From positions 1-64,000 of the forward strand of contig NZ_JACTOJ010000012.1 of the NCBI RefSeq assembly GCF_032335695.1: a DNA stretch of 64,000 bases, written 5' to 3'. How positions within the stretch are numbered: the stretch's first letter is position 1; every line of letters begins with the position of its first letter. Under the pieces are notes generated by a model. The model was not told the DNA's origin. It saw nothing but the letters and a program-made list of their open reading frames with translations, and ran no database searches. The DNA comes from JACTOJ01 sp032335695 (GTDB lineage: Bacteria > Bacillota > Clostridia > Clostridiales > Clostridiaceae). The translations under genes and the position numbers were made by a program. Of this stretch, positions 43,254 through 54,000 are shown piece after piece.

Positions 43254-43577
43254 ATGCAGTGGATTTATTTAATTATGGCCATTCTTTTTGAAATAACAGG
43301 AACTACCCTGATGAAATTATCAAATGGACTCACAAAGCTTCTTCCCTCTATTGGTATGGCTATAGCTTATCTTTTGTGCTTTAGTGTGCTATCACTAGCC
43401 TTAAAGAAGATTCCTGTAAGTGTAGCCTACGCTATATGGTCAGCCGCAGGGATAGTTATAATCTCTACCATAGGTATAATATTTTTTAAAGAAAGCGTGA
43501 GCCTTCTTAAGATATTGTCCATTATTTTTATTGTTGTAGGGGTAGTTGGCTTAAATTTAAGCGGAGTATCACATTAA
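43254..43577 (+). CDS. SMR-family multidrug efflux protein
   Basis: A 107-residue protein with four membrane helices and SMR motifs: LFEITGTTLMKLSNGLTKL (essential Glu in helix 1), VSVAYAIWSAAGIVII and KESVSLLKILSIIFIVVGVVGLNLS. It exports cationic compounds with proton exchange as a dimer. Such QacE-type members pump quaternary ammonium compounds. Start behind AAGGAG. There is no ykkC-type riboswitch upstream that I can see. Confidence 0.9.
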   Translation: MQWIYLIMAILFEITGTTLMKLSNGLTKLLPSIGMAIAYLLCFSVLSLALKKIPVSVAYAIWSAAGIVIISTIGIIFFKESVSLLKILSIIFIVVGVVGLNLSGVSH

Positions 43578-43615
43578 GATATCTTTAAGGCTAATATCTG
43601 CCTCCTCGTATCTTT

Positions 43616-44854
43616 TTATAGCTCTATGCTGGAGGTGTCTATACTATATTTATACAAGTTTTCATTATCTTCTTCATCAAAAACAGTTCCTAATAATTGC
43701 CCATTATTCTTTTCAATGATTCTCTTTGAAGATATATTGTCCACCCCACAAGTCACTATAGCCTTATTTATTCCTAATTTATAGGCTTCTTTCAAGGCTA
43801 ATTTAAGGATAATGCTGCCATACCCTTTTTTCCGATAGCAGGGTGCTATATCATAGCCTATATGACCAGCACATTCTACCTCTTCATGCCTAACTCTAGT
43901 TACCCCAACTACTTCATTATTATGAATTAACCAAAAGGTGGAGGTGGCCACTTGTCCATTAGTTAAGTTTATTCCATTTGAGTAATCATCTAAAAACTTT
44001 ATATATTCATCAAAATTTTCTAATGCGCTTTTATACATATTAAAATAATGCTCTTCTGCTGAATTTTTATAAGCAAGTACATATGTTTCAAAGCTCTTCT
44101 TATAATTACCGCCGGGGATAATTAAAAATGGTGTTTTACCTGTGTTTATGGCAGATTCACTGATTATGTAGCAAAGCTTCACTCTGGAAAACCACTTTTC
44201 AGCGCTATCTGTTTGGTTAGGATGCCCATTTACTTCTTCCCTATATTCCAGGCCTTCAACAGCTATATAGTCAACTTTCTTATTTCCTATTCTATGCACT
44301 ATCATGGGCCACTCCGCATCTGTCATTTTAGCCTTTGAATGCTCTAGAATTAATTCACCGCTGCTTCTTGAAAACCCCCAGGAACCAGCAGTTACATCAG
44401 CTTCTTGTCCAAATTCCAAGGAGAAAATTTTATTTGTAAGCTTTTCTGTTTCAATCCATTCCATAGGGTGGGTGTTAAAGGCTCTCTCAGTTCTCCCTAT
44501 TATCAAAAAATCATGTTTTAATATTTCATGGGCTGTATTCTTAAGCTCCTCTTGATATCTGTTAACCCAAGTCAGCAGTCTATCAAAATCACAATAATGA
44601 AAATACTGATTGGAGCCGGTAAGTGCAAACTTTATAACTTCACGCCTTGCCTGAGCTGCACCTTCCTTAGGAATGAGCTTTATATTAAAAGCTTTCTTTT
44701 CAAGCTCATATATCAGCTTTTTATCGGTTTCCTGGCTTACGGTTATAAATATGTCTTTATAAATTTCTTTTAAAACAAGATTTAATTTTTTCACTAGTTC
44801 AATATTCATTCCGTAAGGATCATGAGTTACACAAATCAAAGCTATATTGTCCAT
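43616..44854 (-). CDS. Fusion of glycosyltransferase-like domain and GNAT acetyltransferase
   Basis: A 412-residue protein. The N-terminal about 240 residues look like a GT-A-type fold: IALICVTHDPYGMN start, FITVSQETDKKL, QARREVIKFAL, and YFHYCDFDRLL (DxD-like at about 89-91). The C-terminal about 160 residues are a GNAT domain: STFWLIHNNEVVGVTRVRHE, GHIGYDIAPCYRKKGYGSIILKLALKEAY and SKRIIEKNNGQLLG. Each half exists separately in other bacteria; the joint protein may modify a small molecule or lipid. The substrate is unknown. Confidence 0.65.
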   Translation of the reverse strand: MDNIALICVTHDPYGMNIELVKKLNLVLKEIYKDIFITVSQETDKKLIYELEKKAFNIKLIPKEGAAQARREVIKFALTGSNQYFHYCDFDRLLTWVNRYQEELKNTAHEILKHDFLIIGRTERAFNTHPMEWIETEKLTNKIFSLEFGQEADVTAGSWGFSRSSGELILEHSKAKMTDAEWPMIVHRIGNKKVDYIAVEGLEYREEVNGHPNQTDSAEKWFSRVKLCYIISESAINTGKTPFLIIPGGNYKKSFETYVLAYKNSAEEHYFNMYKSALENFDEYIKFLDDYSNGINLTNGQVATSTFWLIHNNEVVGVTRVRHEEVECAGHIGYDIAPCYRKKGYGSIILKLALKEAYKLGINKAIVTCGVDNISSKRIIEKNNGQLLGTVFDEEDNENLYKYSIDTSSIEL

Positions 44855-44881
44855 TTCTTATCACCGCTTTCTTTAGTAATA

Positions 44882-45387
44882 CTAATCTGAAAACTTTATT
44901 TCTGTCTGCGCTCCATTATTAATTGATAAATACCAAAATCTATAGTTGTTTGATATGAATTCATCAGACTCACTTGGGGTGTTATTAATCCAATAAGGAC
45001 AATCAAAGGTATATGTATTCTTATTGGAAGCAAACTCAACCCTAACATTTATCTGCTCTTCCTGCTCTTTAGGTAAAAAGGATTTTGATACCGATTTTTT
45101 GATTATAAACTCCCTAGTGAATTTTACATTTTTTTGCAATCCTCTAAAGATGTATTGCTATCAATTTTAAAATCGAAATGTATTGTTCCCTGCTTGTAAT
45201 ATATATCAGTATTTTTAAGATATGAAAAATCAGTTTCTATAGAATTTAGATATTCGTTAGTCCAGTCTGCCCTAATTGCTTTTTTGGCATCAGCAGAATT
45301 ATAAAACATATACCATAAATAAAGTATCATTGGTATTGCAGCCAAAAATATTAAAAATCCATAAGTAAGAGAAGAATTTCTTTTCAT
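44882..45387 (-). pseudogene. Membrane-anchored protein split at a seven-T/A run
   Basis: The upstream frame (45124-45387, 87 residues) has an N-terminal membrane anchor (MKRNSSLTYGFLIFLAAIPMILYLWYMFY) and ends TSLEDCKKM. A second frame (44882-45139) continues NVKFTREFIIKKSVSKSFLP to IKFSD. Adding one A to the seven-A run (complement of 45129-45135) fuses them into one protein of about 168 residues. This is either a mutation, phase variation by slippage, or a read error. No family recognised. Confidence 0.6.
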
Positions 45388-45404
45388 AACCGCTACTCCA
45401 CTAA

Positions 45405-45794
45405 CTATAATCTTATTTCATATCCTTTTTCTTTTAGTGCTTCAACAGCCTTGTTTATATCCTTATTTTTAACCAGTATGTAATCAGTATCGTAGGTAGA
45501 TATTGCGAATATGCTTATAGCTTTATATGCAAGCACCGTGCTTATTTTAGACAGTATGCCTATTAAGGAAAAATCTAATGGCCCTAAAACCTTTAATATT
45601 CTCCAAGCCTTTTCACATTTTATCTCGTTAGGGATATTTACTTCTTCACAGACAATCGATAATTCCTCTGAGGTTCTTGTTACAGAAAAGAAGTTTCCCC
45701 TTTGAGCCCACTCTGGTATTGATTCAGCTTTATCCAGCCTGCAAACTCCATAGAACTCTTTCAATAATTGCATTGTTAATATAGTTTCTGACAT
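45405..45794 (-). CDS. ACT-domain protein
   Basis: A 129-residue protein with a duplicated ACT-like fold: FYGVCRLDKAESIPEWAQRG, SIVCEEVNIPN, then WRILKVLGPLDFSLIGILSKISTVLAYKAISIFAISTYDTDYILVKN. Stand-alone ACT proteins of this type (CASTOR/ACT_7 group) bind amino acids and may regulate. It overlaps the preceding gene by 19 bases with AAGGATG before the ATG. Its target is unknown. Confidence 0.8.
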   Translation of the reverse strand: MSETILTMQLLKEFYGVCRLDKAESIPEWAQRGNFFSVTRTSEELSIVCEEVNIPNEIKCEKAWRILKVLGPLDFSLIGILSKISTVLAYKAISIFAISTYDTDYILVKNKDINKAVEALKEKGYEIRL

Positions 45795-46048
45795 GCAGCT
45801 TCATCCTTTCTTTTGGTAAAAATAAAATTTTTATATACAGTGGCCCCATTTATACTTCCTCTTCCGTATTTTAAATACCCAATTTTAGCTGTTTCACTTG
45901 TGTCCTCTTTCATGCTTATCATCTTTATACTTTTTAAATTATAAAATCTCCATACCATATTAGGTGTATTCCATTTATCAGTTAAAGTAGTAAGAAGCTT
46001 TTCCTTATTCTTAGCTTCATCGCATTCAATACCTTCCATACCTTCCAT
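45776..46048 (-). CDS. Hypothetical protein, 90 residues
   Basis: A short protein beginning MEGMEGIECDEAKNKEKLL, with a middle ISMKEDTSETAKIGYLKYGRGSING and ending CQKLY. No membrane segment. The start lacks a strong ribosome site, so it may be the remnant of a longer gene; it is coupled to the ACT gene by overlap. Not recognised. Confidence 0.4.
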   Translation of the reverse strand: MEGMEGIECDEAKNKEKLLTTLTDKWNTPNMVWRFYNLKSIKMISMKEDTSETAKIGYLKYGRGSINGATVYKNFIFTKRKDEAACQKLY

Positions 46049-46100
46049 AATAATTTTAGATTTAAGCGGTGTTTTAAATTATCTCTTACTGCTTACTCCG

Positions 46101-46328
46101 CTATTTTAAAAAAGCAAAAATTGAAATAACAATTAATAGTACTAATACAACAATGGACATCACCCTGCAATGTTTAATATACTCCTCACTAGGCTCCAAA
46201 TTCTGATTTTTAAACTGCCATCTCTTTCCCATCATAGCAGCGTCTCTTGGATAAAATATGCCATATAGAAGTAAACCTATCATAGGCAAAAGAAGTATCA
46301 CAGTTATAAAAATAGAAGCGAAAACCAA
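46101..46328 (-). CDS. Small two-helix membrane protein
   Basis: A 75-residue protein with N-terminal (FASIFITVILLLPMIGLLLYGIFY) and C-terminal (VMSIVVLVLLIVISIFAFL) membrane segments around a loop YPRDAAMMGKRWQFKNQN. The loop resembles the DUF6199-type pattern, but this is tentative. Gene context gives no further clue. Confidence 0.5.
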   Translation of the reverse strand: MVFASIFITVILLLPMIGLLLYGIFYPRDAAMMGKRWQFKNQNLEPSEEYIKHCRVMSIVVLVLLIVISIFAFLK

Positions 46329-46478
46329 TTCAATTCCCCCAATATTTCAATAGCCTTTTCATACTTTCACATATCTAGCTCTGTATGTTTTTGTTTATTA
46401 TATTATATTCAACTCTTTTATTCTCTACACTTATGTATTTCACCAATAGAGAAATTCTATTTTCTTAATTTATGATTT

Positions 46479-47087
46479 TCAAAAATTTTGTAAATACTTT
46501 CTTGCTTCTACTAGCCATGAATGTGGCTGCAAAATCATGCCATTATTCATAACGTAGTTTATATAAGATAAACAAGCTTTCTCTAAGGATACAGATAATG
46601 CTTCCCTCACTATATCATAAAAGGGAGGCTTTCCTTCTTGATCCCAAGAAAGTTTATCTGCAATAAAAAGTGCCATATCATAATCTGAGGGATTACTCTT
46701 TAAGGTAGAATGACATTCTATAGCAGACAATATTGTTTCATCTTGTATATTAAAAAACTCCTTTGCCAACAGTCTTGAAATTCTTTGATGCAGTATAAAT
46801 GGATATTTCTTTTCTGCCTCATCCACAAATAAATGATTTTCCTCCATGTACTTTAGCATATCATTGGGTCGAATAACCGCAGCAATATCATGCAAATATC
46901 CGCTCAGGACACAGCTTCTTTTATCCAGCCCATATGCTTCAGCTATTCTACTATTTGTACTTGCAACAGACTTAACATGCTGAAAGGTTTTAGGTTTATT
47001 GTTTTTCAAAAGAAATTCCTCTACACCCTTTTCTATATTGCCCGTTACCTCTACTATGTTTACATATTCATAATCCTTTATGTTCAT
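46479..47087 (-). CDS. HD-domain phosphohydrolase (YqeK-like)
   Basis: A 202-residue HD protein: FQHVKSVASTNSRIAEAYGL (first His), CVLSGYLHDIAAVIRP (HD), ILSAIECHSTLKSNPSDYDMALFIADKLSWD (last acidic pair). The order matches YqeK, which splits symmetrical diadenosine tetraphosphate. It stands alone rather than next to nadD, where YqeK genes usually are, so a related nucleotide substrate is possible. Confidence 0.8.
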   Translation of the reverse strand: MNIKDYEYVNIVEVTGNIEKGVEEFLLKNNKPKTFQHVKSVASTNSRIAEAYGLDKRSCVLSGYLHDIAAVIRPNDMLKYMEENHLFVDEAEKKYPFILHQRISRLLAKEFFNIQDETILSAIECHSTLKSNPSDYDMALFIADKLSWDQEGKPPFYDIVREALSVSLEKACLSYINYVMNNGMILQPHSWLVEARKYLQNF

Positions 47088-47097
47088 TAATCCACCT

Positions 47098-47199
47098 CTA
47101 TTTTAAGAGCTTTCTCATATAATATCGCTTATGCCTGGGAGGCACATCTTCTAGCTCTCCAAAAACTTCGTATCCATTCTTCCATAAAAATTCTACCAT
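47098..47199 (-). pseudogene. C-terminal remnant of a GNAT acetyltransferase
   Basis: A 33-codon frame reads MVEFLWKNGYEVFGELEDV and PPRHKRYYMRKLLK, the typical last segment (GYEVFGELEDxPxGHxRYYMxKxL) of many GNAT acetyltransferases. The N-terminal two thirds are absent, so it is a decayed fragment beside the PPTase gene. Confidence 0.6.
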
Positions 47200-47219
47200 T
47201 ACTTATTTAATCATATATT

Positions 47220-47921
47220 CTATAAATGACCATCAAATCCTTCTAGTGAAGAAGTTAATTTATAATAGTTATAAATTAGTCTCCACTGATCTAAAATTAC
47301 TTTCTTATATATGCTATCATTTCCGTATGAGCATAAAGCCATTTTGTATTTTTCATTAATATCGATTACCTTGAAAACATATTGTTTAATAGTTTTTATA
47401 TATTTATTAGCATAGATGTCTATTGAGAAAGAGTTTAAGGGTATGGAAAGCCCTCTGCCAACAGCCTTTATATAACTCTCTTTTAATGTCCATATTTCGT
47501 AGAACCTTAATAGCGACTCTTTTTCATATATATATTTTCTTTCTTTTTCAGTAAAGAAGCTGTCTGCTATATTTTTATAATCTAGTTCTGTTATTTCTTC
47601 TATATCTATTCCCACATTTTGTTTGCTTATTGCACATACAACATATTTTCCAGAATGAGAAATATTAAATTTAAAATGTGGATATCCTTGTAAATATGGC
47701 TTACCAAATTCGTCTTTTTTTAAAACAACTTCTTCATTCATAAGCTGCAGCTTATCACATATGATGCACCTCAGCATAATTTCACCTATTAATGCCCTAA
47801 TTTTGTCCTCTTTTTTCTTATATTTTTCAATTATATTTTTTTTCTCTATGCCAAAGCTTTTACTTATCTCCTGTATCTGCTTATTTCCAATATCGCTGAT
47901 TGGTGCTATATATAATTCCAT
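47220..47921 (-). CDS. Sfp-type 4'-phosphopantetheinyl transferase
   Basis: A 233-residue enzyme that activates carrier domains by attaching phosphopantetheine from CoA. Key motifs are QNVGIDIEEI (Mg2+/CoA-binding Asp) and RFYEIWTLKESYIKAVGRGL (the W-x-x-KES-x-x-K box). The start ATG 47921 follows GGAGG. It lies downstream of the giant synthetase on the same strand, 151 bases beyond its stop, and would prime its three carrier domains. It is the large, two-domain Sfp type, as expected for secondary metabolism, not the small AcpS. Confidence 0.92.
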   Translation of the reverse strand: MELYIAPISDIGNKQIQEISKSFGIEKKNIIEKYKKKEDKIRALIGEIMLRCIICDKLQLMNEEVVLKKDEFGKPYLQGYPHFKFNISHSGKYVVCAISKQNVGIDIEEITELDYKNIADSFFTEKERKYIYEKESLLRFYEIWTLKESYIKAVGRGLSIPLNSFSIDIYANKYIKTIKQYVFKVIDINEKYKMALCSYGNDSIYKKVILDQWRLIYNYYKLTSSLEGFDGHL

Positions 47922-47979
47922 AAACTCCTCCAAGTGCCTATTTTGATTCAGTTATTCACTTAAATAATGAAATAAAGCT

Positions 47980-48015
47980 AAGGCTTATTCAACAAATTAA
48001 TGCCAAATAAGCCTT
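47980..48015. terminator. Inverted repeat between the NRPS and PPTase genes
   Basis: AAGGCTTATT (47980-47989) and AATAAGCCTT (48006-48015) form a 10-bp perfect stem with a 16-base loop. There is no strong T tract on the minus side, so it may be a weak terminator or stabiliser within one operon. Confidence 0.45.
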
Positions 48016-48072
48016 AAATGCATTACCGATTTTTTATAAAGTTCTGTTTTAAATCAGTTTAGTTTGAAAAAC

Positions 48073-51000
48073 TTATTTTTCCTTAGTTGAGGCTACTTCG
48101 GCTTTAACATATGAATTAGTCTCTATTTTTTTATCTGCTATTTCCTGCAGTTTATCCTTATCTTTGATGATGATTTCATCAGGAATAGCATCTTCAAGGA
48201 AGTCATCCATTTCACTGAGCGGCTTATACAAGACGCCTATTACACTCCATACAAGAAGAATTGCTCCTGCTATTAATACAACGAGCCTCATGGAACGTCC
48301 CGATCCAACTCCCAAAACTAGATTAAATATTGGTGAACTAAAGGAATCATTCTTCAGGGACTGCGAAAACACATTATCTGCTAGCGCACCTGCAGTAATG
48401 AAGCTAAGTGGTCTTAGCAACGAAACCATCATCTGATTAATAGCAAATACTCTTCCTTGCAATTCTAACCCAACCTTAACCTGTATCAAGGACTGCCAAT
48501 GAACATTTACAAAGGTAAGAGAGAATGAATATCCCCAAAGAGCAACTGCTGCGAAAACAGGCATAGGTCTTAATGCTGCTATCATAATTGCAAATGCCAT
48601 AGGAATCACAAATCCCACCATGCCTTTTGCTCTTTTTTTTGTACCGCCGGTTATGAGCATAATTATAGCTCCGGTTAAAACGCCAATTCCTGAAAAAGAA
48701 TTTACTATTCCAAGCACTGATGCATTAGAGAAAGACAATATTAGCGGTGTAATTGTAACATCAAAAATTCCTACTAAGAAGTTAACTATTACAAAAAACA
48801 GTACCATCCCAACTAAACTTTTTCTTTTGACTATGAATTTCCAGCCTCCTATTAACTGTTTAAGAATAGGTTCCTCTAATCTTGTAAACATAGCATCTGG
48901 AAACCTTAATAAAAGTAAAGTTATTATTGATATTAAAAAGGTTGCAAAATCTATAGTTACAAGTCCCTTAAAGCCTATATAATCCATAAATATTCCTCCG
49001 CAAATTGGAGCAAGTATACCTCCTATAGCAGATGAAAATTGAGCAACACTGTTTGCCTGTGTAAGATATAACTTTGGAGCAATTTGTGTAATTGCTGCCA
49101 TATAGGCTGGCTGTCTGAAGCATATTGCCACTGAAGATACAATTGTGAATATATAAACCTGCCAAATCTGAAGCTGATTTGTATACAGCAATATAAGCAA
49201 AACTAAAGAGCAGGCAGCTGAAAGTATGTCACTGGCAATTAAAACTAATCTTCTGTCAATCTTATCTATAATAGCCCCTGAAAAAGGAAGCACCAAAATG
49301 TTAGGAATTACACTTAGAAGAAACATCATAGCGAATTGAGATAACACATTGGTCTGTTTATATACCCATACGCTTGTTCCAAAGGTTGATAATATAGTTC
49401 CTATTTCAGAGATTATCTGAACAATTGCAACAATCAAAAACAAATTCATGCTTGGTGCTACTTTTATTCTCTTTGTATCTTCACTATTTTCATAAATTTT
49501 TTCTGTCTCTCTTACTTCTGAGGTTTTAGATTGCCAAGCTTCAACCTTTTCTTTAATTATTTCCCCTAACTCTTTTGCTTGATTTTTAAAGAAAAAATGT
49601 CCTGCGTTCTTAATAGTTTTTAAATCTACATTATCACTGAAATGCTCCCATTCTTTATATCTTTCCTGGTAGAATTCTGTAGCTCTATCACTTTCACCAA
49701 TAATACAAGTTATAGGTGTCTTAAATTTTTTCTGATTTTTATTTTTATAAACCTCTGTGTACCATCTTGTACATTCTTTTGAATCATGCTTTAAGTTCCT
49801 AAGGATAAATTCTGTTTCCTCAGAGCTTACATCACTGGTTAATCCACCTATTGTTTTTAACATATCCCTATTTCCCTTGTCCGTAAGCTGACTTGGAAAG
49901 ATTTTCTCCCAAATATCAAAGAACTTATTAGAAATACGAGGTGCAGGAAACATAGCTGCGGTAATGACTCCATCAATCTTAATTCCGGCTGCCTCCAATT
50001 TATATGCAAGGAAGGCTGCCATGGTTGATCCTAAACAATGTCCATAAAGGACTATAGGGCCTGTAACCTTTTGCTTAATTTCCTGAAAGCAGCGTTCTGC
50101 ACATTCCTCAATAGAAGCTAAAGCTTCATCAGGACAACTGTAATCATGTCCCGGTAATTCCACGGAATAGAGAGAATAATTTGGGGGAAGAGCATTCGCA
50201 AGCGGTTGAAAAGAAATAGCACTTCCACCTCCATAAGGAAAACAGATTAACGATACAATCTTATCTTTTTCAGTAACAGGTTTTGTAAGCTCATTGAGCA
50301 TAGTCCTTTCTCTTGAACCGTCCTTTGACATATAAACTGCCAGCTCTCGTATGGTTGAATTCTTGAAAAGTTCCATTACCCCAAGGCTGCTGCTGATACT
50401 TCTTACCAGCTTAATAGCTTTAAAGGAATCTCCCCCCAGATCAAAGAAGTCATCGTCGATACCTATTTTCTCAACGCCAAGTATTTTACTCCATATTTCT
50501 GCCATTTCAATTTCTTCTTTATTTCTCGGAGCCACAAAGCCTTCCTCTAAATCTCTTTCCAGCGTACTTGGTTCTGGAAGGGCGAAACGATCAATCTTTC
50601 CATTAGTATTTAAAGGCATTTTTTCAATTTGCACAAACACAGCAGGAAGCATGTATTTAGGTAGCTTTTTCTTCAAGTATTCTCTTAAGCTGCCTTCACT
50701 GTATTTTTCCTCAGCATCTATTTTAGGAACCACATAGGCTATTAATCTTTTTTCGCCTGCAATATCTTCCTTAACTATTACTATAGAATCTTTAACAGAA
50801 GGATGAGTCTTAATTAAAGCATCAATTTCACCAATTTCAATACGATAACCTCTTATTTTTACCTGATAATCTATACGTCCTAAAAATTCTATATTTCCAT
50901 CGGGAAGCCATCTTACTAAATCTCCTGTCTTATACATCCTCTCTCCTGATTCAAAAGGATTTGCTGTGAATTTTTCCTCTGTAAGCTCTGGTCTGTTGAG

Positions 51001-54000
51001 ATACCCTCTTGCTAAGCCCTTGCCTCCTATGCACAGTTCTCCAGCTACTCCTATAGGCTGAAGCTTATTAGCTTTACCTAAAACATAAGCTTTATAGTTT
51101 ACCAATGGTTTGCCAATTGGAATGACGGTAAGCTTATCTATATTATTTTCATTTACTAGAAAGCCTGTGGAATCTACGCAGCACTCTGTTGGACCATATA
51201 TATTCGTTATGCTAGGTTTTGCCTTACTGAAAAAGGAATAAAATTCCTTTACCAAGCTGACAGTTAATTCCTCTCCTCCGATTACAAAATGACGCACAGG
51301 AATATCTTTTATATTCTCTTTATTATCACTAAGCATAAGTTTAATATGAGATGGAGTTCCATCAGAAATATCTATGGAATTATTAATATAGTACTCTATG
51401 AGCTTTTCCCCTATAGTTCTGTATTCTTCTGGAATGATATATAGACTGTTACCATTTAATACGCTGGCAAATATTTGTTTTACGGAAGCATCAAAAACAT
51501 ATTGTGCGATTAAAGCTATTTTTAATGGTGAAGAATACTTATCATATATAAGTTTTCCTAATGCTGTTACCAGATTAATTACATTTCTATGCTGTATTAA
51601 AACTCCTTTTGGTTTTCCTGTGGATCCTGAAGTATAGATTACATAAGCTAAGTTATCAGGAGTGTTTACTTTTGGCAAATTAGCTTTATCTTGAATGTAT
51701 AAATCCTCAGCTTCTATATCTATCAGAGTTCCATTAAAAGCTGTGGTATTCAGTAGTTGCTTCTGTGTGAGTAATATCTGAGCTTTGCTGTCTTCCAGCA
51801 TATATTTTATTCTTTCCTCAGGGTATTCTGGCGCTATTGGAAGATAAGCACCGCCAGCTTTTAGTATTCCCATTATTCCCACCAGCATATAAACAGATCT
51901 TTCCATAAGCATTCCAACTATTGAATCAGCTTTTACCCCTTTGTTCCTTAGCACTCTCGCTAATTGGTTTGCTTTCTCATTCAATTCTCTGTAGGTTAAT
52001 TTTTTATTTTCATATACTACAGCTATATTGTCTGGAGTCTTTTCAACTTGGGCCTCAAAGACTTGGCATATGGTTCTGCTGTCATCATATTCTAATCTCG
52101 TATTATTGAAATCTAATAATATTTCCTGTCTTTCTTCCTCTGACAGCATATCTATATCAGAAATTGTTATTTCAGGATTATTTATTATCTGATATAGTAT
52201 ATTTTTAAAATGCTCAATGAATTTTTCCATGGTTTGTTTTTTAAATAATTTAGTGCAGTATTCTAAGTCAAATTCCAGCTTATCACCCTTTTCTTCAGCA
52301 GCTAAGGTCAAATCAAATTTAGATATCCTTTTTTCAAAGGGAAACTTTTTAATTGTTATATTATCAAGCTGAAGCTCTTTGTTTTCAGTATTTTGAAGTA
52401 TAAACATGGTATCAAATAATGCATTTCTGCTTAGATCTCTTTTTATATCCAATTTTTCTACCAGTCTATCAAACTGATAGTTCTGATTTTCATAAGCCTT
52501 TAATGCACTTTCCTTTACCTCCTGAAGAAATTTATTAAATATTTTATCTGGCTTAGGATAATTTCTCATAGAAAGAGTGTTTATAAACATTCCTACTATG
52601 TTATATAGATCAATATGCGATCTGCCTGCTATGGGAGAACCTACAACTATATCATCTTGTCCGCTATATTTTGAAAGCAATATATTATAAGCTGATAACA
52701 AGGTCATATACAGAGTAGCTCCATTTTCTGCGCTTATTTTCTTTAATTTTTCAGTTAAGGCTTTTTCCAAGGTAAATTCTATACTTGCTCCTTCAAAGCT
52801 TTGAATGCTAGGTCTTGGATAATCTGTAGGTAAATTTAATACAGGTATTTCATCCTTGAAAATACTTAACCAGTATTCTTCATATTTTTTCATGAAAGGA
52901 GATTCTTGCATTTTATTTTCCCAAGCGGAATAATCCTTGTACTGTACTCTTAATTCTTTTAAATTTTCACCCTTAAACAATCTTGTGAATTCATCCATGA
53001 CTATACTCATTGAGCTTCCGTCTGATATTATGTGGTGCATATCAAACATTAAAAGATATTTTTCTTCTGCAAGTCTTATAAGTTTTACCCTTAAAAGCGG
53101 TGCCTTTGATAAATCAAATGGCCTTACAAACTTATCTATTTCAATATTTATTGCTTCATTAGAGCTATTATAAGCTTCCTCATAATCCATCTTAAAATCC
53201 ACATGCCTGTGAATGCGCTGCATTATTTTATCCTTCACTAATTCAAAGGAGGTTCTGAAGGCTTCATGCCTTTCAATAAGCCTATTGAAGCTCTCCTGTA
53301 TCCTGTCTTTTTCAACCTTACCTTCCAATATAAACACAGACGGGATATTATAGTTTATTTCCTCCTTTGAAAACTGATTTAAGGCATACATTCTTTTTTG
53401 AGCTGAGGATACTTCGTAGAATTCTTTTTCTTCTACAGCTTCTATAGAGTGATATACACTTTCTCTGATTTTCTCTAGATGCTCTCCTAAACTTCTTACT
53501 GTAGTGTTTTTAAATATGTCGCCAACGGATATTTCCACAGAAAGCTCTCTCTGTATCATAGCTACCATTTTAATAGCCTTTAAGGAGTGCCCCCCAAGAG
53601 CAAAGAAATCATCATCTATCCCTATTTTGTTTATTTCTAATATTTCGCTCCAGATATTTATTAAAATTTCTTCTATTTTATTTCTTGCAGCTATATACTC
53701 CGCTCCTGTTTCTATATTACCATCAGGTATGGGAAGTGCCTTTCTGTCTATTTTTCCACTCTGATTTAAAGGCATTTCATCTAAAATAATAAAGTAAGAC
53801 GGAATCATATAATCCGGCAAAGCATTCTTAAGTTCTTCTCTAAGCTTTTTAATGCTATAATCTTCAGCTGATACAATATAGGCACACAAGTATTTATTAC
53901 CGTCTTCTTCTCGGTCAATTACCAATGCTTCCTTTATTCCTTTCAATTTCAATAAGGCTTTTTCTATCTCTCCTAGTTCGATTCTGAAACCACGTATCTT

